Source: an uncultured Bacteroidia bacterium
Lineage (GTDB): Bacteria; Bacteroidota; Bacteroidia; Bacteroidales; Prolixibacteraceae
Direction: 5' to 3'
Length of the DNA: 6,017 bases
Assembly: GCA_903859795.1 (NCBI GenBank)
Contig: CAIOOC010000574.1
Coordinates: forward strand, 1 to 6,017
In this document: in pieces, positions 1 to 3,975 of the stretch
Layout: each line of letters starts with the position of its first letter
How positions within the stretch are numbered: the first letter of the stretch is position 1
The notes under the pieces: model-generated
Database searches by the model: none
What the model was told of the DNA's origin: nothing
What the model saw: the letters and a program-made list of their open reading frames with translations, nothing else
Position numbers and translations under genes: made by a program

Positions 1-825
1 ACAGAAGTTGCAGAAGAACCGACAGAAGCCGAGCAAAAAACAGCAGAGTTACTTCGCCTGGTTCAATCTTCGGCAATTCATATTGCCTACTGGATCGGAT
101 TTGACCTGTTGAATTCACACATCTCCGATGGCGGGTTTAAACGGACAGAATCGACTTCTGTGAAAGGACTTTTTAAGTACCAGGAAGAAAACCTCAAAAT
201 CTATTTTCGCACCAATGGGTTTAACGGTCTTGACACTGTTTTGCAATATCTTGAAACAAACAGTTCCGATTTCAGCGAATTCTCCGAATCACCAGCTTTC
301 TCGCTGCTTAAATCGGCTTTTATCCCAACGACAGACATTTTTAACGAGCTCGTTTTTATCAACAAAAGCCGACTGACATTCCTAAGGATGAAGTCGCACA
401 TGCAATTAATTGAAGATACTGAAATATCAACCATTCTGGGGCCAACGGCTTTTGCTTTTGTGAAATCAGAAATGGTAAAAGCCAATCCGGAGGCAAAAGT
501 GACGAAATTACTTTCTTATATCCGCAAACCAGTTGCTTACCTTGCCTCTGCCCTGCTCATGGAGGAAAGCGGAGCTGATCTGACAGATAATGGTCTATTC
601 TTTACCTCCAATGCATCAGGTTTCAACAACGACACCGAGCATAAACCTTCAACCTCCGACCGGATTGCAATTCTCGTAACCAGGAACCGGAATATTGGAA
701 ATGCTTATCTTGATCAGCTCCGGAGTTATCTGTCCGCCAATTCGTCAGACTGGAGCGAAGTAACACCGTCGTCCGGAAAAGTTTTCCGACGTGACAATAC
801 CAATAAAAAAACCTTTTGGGCATGA
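1..825 (+). CDS. DUF6712-like phage connector-region protein (5' end outside window)
   Basis: The frame is open from the first base, and 274 residues are visible before the TGA at 823-825. No ATG or GTG lies in its first 36 codons. The TTG at 109 is a poor start because the frame upstream of it is good protein (an acidic stretch, then LLRLVQSSAIHIAYWIGFDL), so the true start is off the left edge. The body carries patterns I associate from memory with the DUF6712 family of Bacteroidota phages: ISDGGFKR, then LFKYQEENLKIYF, NGFNGLDTVLQYLE, and FNELVFINKSRLTFLRM before IEDTEI. The family has no established function. Its usual place among head-tail genes suggests a connector or neck role, which is inference. 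The C-terminal quarter is polar and Ser/Asn-rich. The next gene follows after 103 bases. I am confident it is a real phage gene and only moderately sure of the family. Confidence 0.8.
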   Translation, partial: TEVAEEPTEAEQKTAELLRLVQSSAIHIAYWIGFDLLNSHISDGGFKRTESTSVKGLFKYQEENLKIYFRTNGFNGLDTVLQYLETNSSDFSEFSESPAFSLLKSAFIPTTDIFNELVFINKSRLTFLRMKSHMQLIEDTEISTILGPTAFAFVKSEMVKANPEAKVTKLLSYIRKPVAYLASALLMEESGADLTDNGLFFTSNASGFNNDTEHKPSTSDRIAILVTRNRNIGNAYLDQLRSYLSANSSDWSEVTPSSGKVFRRDNTNKKTFWA

Positions 826-833
826 TACTCAAT

Positions 834-922
834 AAAATGAAGAAATTAAAAATTAAAGAATGATCAATGAAACATTTCAAAGATATTGCAATGTTTCGCA
901 ATTTATTTCAAAGTATTTCAAG
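834..922. repeat. Short degenerate repeats in the gap between the first two phage genes
   Basis: The 103-base gap holds two runs of short repeats. At 843-858 an ATTAAAA-type word is repeated back to back. At 874-882, 905-913 and 915-922 the word ATTTCAAAG occurs twice exactly and once as ATTTCAAG. A weak 5-bp inverted repeat (ATTGC at 885-889, GCAAT at 898-902) lies between them. Tiny frames here reach only about 20 codons and look like by-products of the repeats. No Shine-Dalgarno sequence precedes the next start at 929. Confidence 0.5.
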
Positions 923-928
923 TAAATA

Positions 929-1717
929 ATGATTGACATTGCAATTGAATATCCGATTCTCTTTTTCAAACGAACCGCAACAGGCAAGGCACCTTCAGCA
1001 TGGGGGGAACTTACCCAACAGCAGTTTATTGCCATATCGAGAACAGTGAATGGAATAGAACCTGACTTCCGTTTTCTATCCATTCTAACTGGAATTGATC
1101 AAAACCTTTTGAAAAAACTCCCCCAGTTCGACCTGTTCAAACTATCCGAAGCGATTGATTTCATTGGTCGGGCCGGGAATTCTTATTCCGAATTTTTGAT
1201 TCCAAAAATACCTGGAACTGATTTTGTTGCTCCAAAACCAAAACTTGCCAGGCTAACTTTTGGTCAGTTTATCTATACTGAATCGTATTATAACGATTGG
1301 TTGTCAGGGAAGGATGAAACAGCCCTAAATAAATTCATTGCTTCACTTTACCTTAATCCTAACGAGAAATTCAAAAGTGAAACGATAGGTAACAAAGCTG
1401 AAAAAATCAAATCGGTTAAGATGGATATCCGTCAGGCTATTGCCTTCAATTATGGTCTGATTATGATCTGGCTGCAAAAATGCTATCCGCTTATTTTTCA
1501 GGAGAATGTAGAAGAAAAAAATGCTTCGTCTTCACCCGAAGGGCAAGTCAAACAATCACAGTGGCTTAAGACCTTTGAGTCGCTGGTTGGTGACGACCTT
1601 ATCAATCAGGATCGATACGCTGAACTTTCGGTTCACGCAGTCCTAAGGTACCTGACCAATAAATACAAAGAGAGAGTTCACGAAACTCTTCTTAATCTCC
1701 GTGCAAATTCCGTGTAA
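929..1717 (+). CDS. Phage protein of unknown function, 262 aa (possible tail-assembly role)
   Basis: The start is the ATG at 929, which overlaps a TAA/TGA cluster; an in-frame TAA at 923-925 rules out a longer product. The protein is soluble, with no signal peptide or clear membrane span. Residues 20-90 begin with APSAWGELTQQQF and continue as helical, leucine-rich sequence. Residues 108-190 form a second block (LTFGQFIYTESYYNDWLSG, then YLNPNEKF, then IAFNYGLIMIWLQKCYPLIF). Residues 191-212 are a polar linker and 213-260 a helical tail. The W-x-x-L opening followed by short amphipathic helices resembles proteins encoded near tape measure genes that act as tail assembly chaperones. I base that on pattern and position only and would not assign it. 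It is co-directional with its neighbours and shows no frameshift signal that I could find. Confidence 0.8.
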   Translation: MIDIAIEYPILFFKRTATGKAPSAWGELTQQQFIAISRTVNGIEPDFRFLSILTGIDQNLLKKLPQFDLFKLSEAIDFIGRAGNSYSEFLIPKIPGTDFVAPKPKLARLTFGQFIYTESYYNDWLSGKDETALNKFIASLYLNPNEKFKSETIGNKAEKIKSVKMDIRQAIAFNYGLIMIWLQKCYPLIFQENVEEKNASSSPEGQVKQSQWLKTFESLVGDDLINQDRYAELSVHAVLRYLTNKYKERVHETLLNLRANSV

Positions 1718-1740
1718 TCCGTTAAAAACTCCGTGTAAAA
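1697..1740. repeat. Three copies of a TCCGTG(T/C)AA word across a gene junction
   Basis: CTCCGTGCAAAT at 1697-1708, TTCCGTGTAATC at 1708-1719 and CTCCGTGTAAAA at 1729-1740 are near-copies; a partial copy (TCCGTTAAAA) begins at 1718. The array runs through the last seven codons of the upstream gene, supplies its TAA stop (1715-1717), and fills the leader of the next gene. Similar 'ccgtgtaa' word runs occur, to my recollection, between genes in environmental Bacteroidota genomes, so this may be a dispersed host repeat that has invaded the phage. Confidence 0.55.
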
Positions 1741-1751
1741 TCGTAATTACC

Positions 1752-2270
1752 ATGAAATCAAAATTTTCCGATCTGATTCAATATTTCAGAACCCTTGCTA
1801 CCCAGCATGTTGATATTGGACATTCCGCTACAGATAAACGCTTCTACCGTTTCGAACTCGACGAAGTGCTTACCGGACTGAAAAAAGTAAACTATCCTGC
1901 GTTAATTCTAGAAGGTTATCGCTATTCGCTCACCGATAAACAGAGTGATAATGTACTGAAAGAGCGATCCGGAGCGTTCATGCTCCTTGGTCACCTGAAC
2001 GATATTGGAGATTACGATGCCATGCACCAGTTATGGGATAAACTGGAAATGATTTGTGATGATATCATCATCCGGATTAAATCCGACAAGCGCAATCCGG
2101 AAGCCAGAGCCATCCGTGATTTCGATCTGGGGAGCGTAAATGTTGCTCTTATCGCAAATGAAAACGATAAAAACTATGGAATTCGGTGCACATTCACCAT
2201 CTCCTCGCCACTGCCGATCGATGTAAATCCGGAGAAGTGGAATTTTACGACCAATATTCCACAAATATAA
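1752..2270 (+). CDS. Phage structural protein, possible tail terminator/completion analogue, 172 aa
   Basis: I choose the ATG at 1752, 34 bases after the upstream stop. The frame extends to a GTG at 1701, but those 17 extra codons are made of the CCGTG repeat and would overlap the previous gene. From the ATG the protein starts convincingly with a helix (residues 1-18), then HVDIGHSATDKRFYRF and a DEVLTGLKKVNYPALILEGY stretch. It continues with an ERSGAFMLLGHL strand, a helical part (90-112), RAIRDFDLGSVN and NYGIRCTFTISSPL, and ends near DVNPEKW. The alternating short strands and helices, the size and the position next to a gp10-like gene would suit a tail terminator or tail completion protein. 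That is inference from context; I recognise no named domain. No Shine-Dalgarno is visible. The downstream gene begins 12 bases after the stop, so the two are probably co-transcribed. Confidence 0.8.
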   Translation: MKSKFSDLIQYFRTLATQHVDIGHSATDKRFYRFELDEVLTGLKKVNYPALILEGYRYSLTDKQSDNVLKERSGAFMLLGHLNDIGDYDAMHQLWDKLEMICDDIIIRIKSDKRNPEARAIRDFDLGSVNVALIANENDKNYGIRCTFTISSPLPIDVNPEKWNFTTNIPQI

Positions 2271-2282
2271 AGCTTTGACTTC

Positions 2283-2798
2283 ATGGGAATAACTCAATCC
2301 GGAATACCTGAGGTAACAGGCCAAACCTCAGGCGCTGATTTTGATGCTAAAGGTCAGAATGAAGCTGTTTCTAAATGGGCCTCGATGGTTCAACGCAAAT
2401 TACGGGACCGGACCTCCATTTTTTTACATGGCAAAGAGGGGACCATCAATCGCCCGGGACGGCTTGAGAGAAATCTTAATGACAGTATTAAATCGCTAAC
2501 TAAGAAATCATACGGTGTGATTGACCGGGTGACTTATACCTTTGAACGGCATGGCGTGTTTGTTCATAAAGGTGTTGGTCGTGGATACAAGATGCAAGGT
2601 GGTATGGTAATTCGAACAGCCAAATCAGAAGATCCCACGACACGTCAGCCAACCTGGTGGGGAGACGAGCCACGACCTAGACTACCAAATGAATGGTTCA
2701 ATCCTCTATTGGATCAAACCCTCCCGGAACTGGCTGATAAATTGGCGGAGATTAATGCGGATGCGGTGTTGAATGCAACAAGAATGATGATAAGGTAA
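2283..2798 (+). CDS. HK97 gp10-like phage head-tail/neck protein
   Basis: This 171-residue protein has a polar N-terminal arm (1-27), an amphipathic helix (about 28-46) and a basic stretch. Then come a strand-rich core with RVTYTFERHGVFVHKGVGRGY (82-102), a loop with PTWWGDEPRPR (123-133), and a final long helix after EWFNPLLDQTLPELADKLAEI (137-157). A 'GVFVHKGVGR' strand followed by 'WFNP' and a C-terminal helix is the pattern I associate with the HK97 gp10/neck-type proteins of Bacteroidota prophages, which join the tail to the head. The assignment is by eye. It is the last plus-strand gene before the reversed toxin cassette, with which it is convergent. Tail tube or assembly chaperone genes would usually be expected after such a gene and are not seen here. 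No terminator follows directly. Confidence 0.8.
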   Translation: MGITQSGIPEVTGQTSGADFDAKGQNEAVSKWASMVQRKLRDRTSIFLHGKEGTINRPGRLERNLNDSIKSLTKKSYGVIDRVTYTFERHGVFVHKGVGRGYKMQGGMVIRTAKSEDPTTRQPTWWGDEPRPRLPNEWFNPLLDQTLPELADKLAEINADAVLNATRMMIR

Positions 2799-2804
2799 CG
2801 GTTG

Positions 2805-2918
2805 ATGGCATGAGATCGTGGTGGTTTGGCGACAGTGACAACCTATCACGTTACACTTACTTTTTGGGCTAGGGAAAACCTTCAAAAATCCACCAAACAC
2901 CACCCAGACTTATGCCAT
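2805..2918. repeat. Long imperfect inverted repeat between convergent genes
   Basis: The left arm (2805-2832) and the right arm (2889-2918) are inverted copies with about 22 of 28 positions matching when small gaps are allowed. The outermost 7 bp are perfect (ATGGCAT at 2805-2811, ATGCCAT at 2912-2918). A strong inner block pairs 2818-2829 with 2893-2903 apart from a single bulge. Inside lie two smaller hairpins: GTGA/TCAC (2835-2838 and 2846-2849) and TTTTTG/CAAAAA (2861-2866 and 2883-2888), the latter enclosing a further AGG/CCT pair. It could be a bidirectional transcript-end structure, a small non-autonomous repeat element, or a structured RNA. There is no T-tract placed as in an ordinary intrinsic terminator. 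Confidence 0.5.
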
Positions 2919-2935
2919 TTATTAGCAATAGTGCA

Positions 2936-3541
2936 TTATTCTGACTTGATTAATTTAAAAATATCTGGCAAACGAAGTTTGAAATATTCAGGGATTTTTT
3001 CGGTCATCAAAACTATTTCATCTTTCTCAATCTGTAATAGATTTGTATAAATATCGTTCTGTTTTGAATTATCAACGAATAAAATATTATCAAAGAATTG
3101 AAAATATAAGTTTACGTTTTTATATCCGGCCTTCCATTTTAAATCTATTGTTTTATCATCAACAAAATGACCTTTAAATTCAGTACGTACTTGAATTCTG
3201 TGCCTTGCAATTTCTTGATTTTCTAAACAAAAGAAAATCAAGTTTATTTGGTATCCGTTTTCCTTAAATTTCTCCGCCCAATATAAAGGATGTGAATCAA
3301 AATTTGTCTCGTAGCAAAAATCAGCATTATGCATCAATGCCTTATCAATGGATGATTCAAAGTCTTTTGTAGTTTGGTTCTTAGCAAACTCTTCTCTCAA
3401 TTCGCTATCTGACAAACTATTGTAATTCTCTAAAAACAACCTGTCATAGTCGAAAGAAGTTAATCCTTCGGGTAAAAATGAAGATGAAAATGTTGATTTA
3501 CCTGCGCCATTGCATCCTGCAATTATTATCAAATCAGGCAT
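2936..3541 (-). CDS. Zeta toxin family P-loop kinase
   Basis: This 201-residue protein has a Walker A motif near the N-terminus (GCNGAGKS at 9-16, after a short LIIIAG strand). The zeta family order follows: an acidic FDYDR (30-34), a YETNFDSH motif (77-84), and LIFFCLENQEIARHR (101-115). An arginine-rich lid region comes next (RTEFKGHFVDD, 119-129), then DNILFVDNS (151-159). Zeta toxins are cytoplasmic kinases; the best-known members phosphorylate UDP-N-acetylglucosamine and so block cell-wall synthesis, though related kinases use other substrates. The length is close to the compact zeta proteins of Gram-negative bacteria. The lid departs from the usual pattern, with KGH for GGH and DLKWKAGYKN where I expect an arginine-rich segment, so activity or substrate may differ. 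The start ATG (3539-3541) overlaps the upstream small gene by 8 bases, which suggests translational coupling. It is convergent with the gp10-like gene. Confidence 0.85.
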   Translation of the reverse strand: MPDLIIIAGCNGAGKSTFSSSFLPEGLTSFDYDRLFLENYNSLSDSELREEFAKNQTTKDFESSIDKALMHNADFCYETNFDSHPLYWAEKFKENGYQINLIFFCLENQEIARHRIQVRTEFKGHFVDDKTIDLKWKAGYKNVNLYFQFFDNILFVDNSKQNDIYTNLLQIEKDEIVLMTEKIPEYFKLRLPDIFKLIKSE

Positions 3542-3701
3542 TTGATTTTAGGGCACTTATAAGTTCAGGACTTAGCTTTCCTTCCTTTTTCCGAATCTGG
3601 AACAGTTCTTCTTTGGGAATAACCTGATTGTTCAGAATATTTCTGGCTTTGCTCATTTGTTGAGCAACTTTTATTCCTGTTATCAATTTATCCTTACACA
3701 T
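3534..3701 (-). CDS. Small protein upstream of the zeta kinase, candidate antitoxin (55 aa)
   Basis: The ATG at 3699-3701 opens a 55-codon frame ending with TGA at 3534-3536, inside the start of the zeta gene: the shared bases ATGCCTGA give an 8-base overlap. The product begins MCKDKLITGIKVAQQM and ends KLSPELISALKSNA. It is rich in lysine, has no cysteine cluster or membrane span, and probably forms two or three short helices (about 9-24, 30-40 and 44-52). The layout, a tiny gene translationally coupled to and ahead of a zeta kinase, matches toxin-antitoxin operons. I see no similarity to the classical epsilon antitoxin of Gram-positive plasmids. Function is inferred from context; that it is translated is well supported by the tight overlap. 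Confidence 0.65.
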   Translation of the reverse strand: MCKDKLITGIKVAQQMSKARNILNNQVIPKEELFQIRKKEGKLSPELISALKSNA

Positions 3702-3705
3702 GATG

Positions 3706-3713
3706 CAAAATTA
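3706..3713 (-). promoter_or_regulatory. Possible Bacteroidota -7 element for the zeta cassette
   Basis: On the minus strand TAATTTTG matches the Bacteroidota TAnnTTTG -7 consensus exactly. It ends four bases before the ATG of the small gene, so transcription would begin at or inside the start codon and yield a leaderless or nearly leaderless mRNA. No good -33 TTTG partner is present at the usual distance, so confidence is low. The AT richness of the region makes chance matches likely. Confidence 0.3.
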
Positions 3714-3729
3714 TAAATAATTCGATTAA

Positions 3730-3803
3730 ATCTTATCAGTTTTTTCAATTATGTAATGCGCTCTCCTCATTATTGCTACATTTTATACACCTGATAAAAT
3801 CAG
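3730..3803. promoter_or_regulatory. Inverted ATCAG half-sites, candidate operator
   Basis: ATCTTATCAG (3730-3739) is inverted at 3791-3800 as CTGATAAAAT, matching at 9 of 10 positions. The second site forms a tight 5-bp hairpin with a third ATCAG (3791-3795 with 3799-3803). All lie 30-100 bases upstream of the small antitoxin-like gene, where an autoregulating toxin-antitoxin repressor would bind. No binding protein is known, and the base composition is low complexity. Confidence 0.3.
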
Positions 3804-3841
3804 ACACATCTACCAATTCCGAGCCTGTAAGTATAATCATC

Positions 3842-3853
3842 CATTATATAATG
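3842..3853. promoter_or_regulatory. Perfect 12-bp palindrome
   Basis: CATTATATAATG reads the same on both strands and cannot be extended. It lies about 140 bases from the small antitoxin-like gene and 122 bases from the tape measure start. It could be a dimeric regulator's site for either unit. Palindromes of this type do arise by chance in AT-rich DNA, although the flanking C and G pairs make it somewhat less trivial. Confidence 0.3.
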
Positions 3854-3975
3854 TAAAATTAATTCTATTTTTTGAAAAGCCTTCGATATGTATTTTAATA
3901 TTTTACGGTAAGCTTTGTAATTTCTGTCCTTTCCCTCTCGCTTACCACCCTGTAATTTAGCCAAAAACAACAAAA

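Larger units (their letters stand above)
2799..3975 (-). mobile_element. Putative inserted toxin-antitoxin cassette (moron) in the tail operon
   Basis: This segment is reversed relative to all the phage genes and has no structural role that I can see. It is clearly AT-richer: 60-base rows counted by hand give 11 G+C at 3061-3120 and 17 at 3001-3060, against 33 at 2401-2460 and 31 at 4321-4380 in the flanking phage genes. It holds a zeta-toxin-like gene and a small upstream partner, with a long imperfect inverted repeat at its left side and operator-like repeats at its right. I found no transposase, no convincing target-site duplication and no exact boundary, so the edges given are simply the flanking gene ends. 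Confidence 0.55.
3702..3975. other. Divergent intergenic region between the zeta cassette and the tape measure gene
   Basis: These 274 bases separate two divergently oriented units, so any promoter for each should lie here. The sequence is AT-rich, with T-runs at 3740-3745 and 3868-3873. Short minus-strand frames of 14 codons (for example from about 3843 and from 3759) look like chance. A TTTG at 3871-3874 followed about 20 bases later by TAATATTT is a poor plus-strand promoter candidate. I see no gene here. Confidence 0.5.

Noticed and set aside
109..111. TTG as the start of the first gene
   Set aside because: The frame is open to the left edge with convincing protein sequence before it, so the gene is truncated by the window instead.
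885..902. ATTGC/GCAAT hairpin
   Set aside because: Only 5 bp with an 8-base loop and no extension; too weak to call a terminator or operator.
1701..1751. GTG start extending the 172-aa protein by 17 residues
   Set aside because: The extra codons come from the CCGTG repeat array and overlap the previous gene; the ATG at 1752 begins a normal N-terminal helix.
2861..2888. TTTTTG...CAAAAA hairpin as an intrinsic terminator
   Set aside because: The stem is mostly A-T pairs and no T-tract follows on either strand beyond the stem itself.
2805..2918. Integron attC site
   Set aside because: The imperfect inverted repeat is about the right size, but I could not find the conserved outer RYYYAAC and GTTRRRY boxes in the proper places.
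2826..3050. 74-codon plus-strand frame across the convergent junction
   Set aside because: Half of it is antisense to the zeta gene and it crosses the inverted repeat; the composition is not protein-like.
2799..3975. Target-site duplication flanking the cassette
   Set aside because: Only short AT-rich words such as CATTATT are shared between the two sides, no more than expected by chance.
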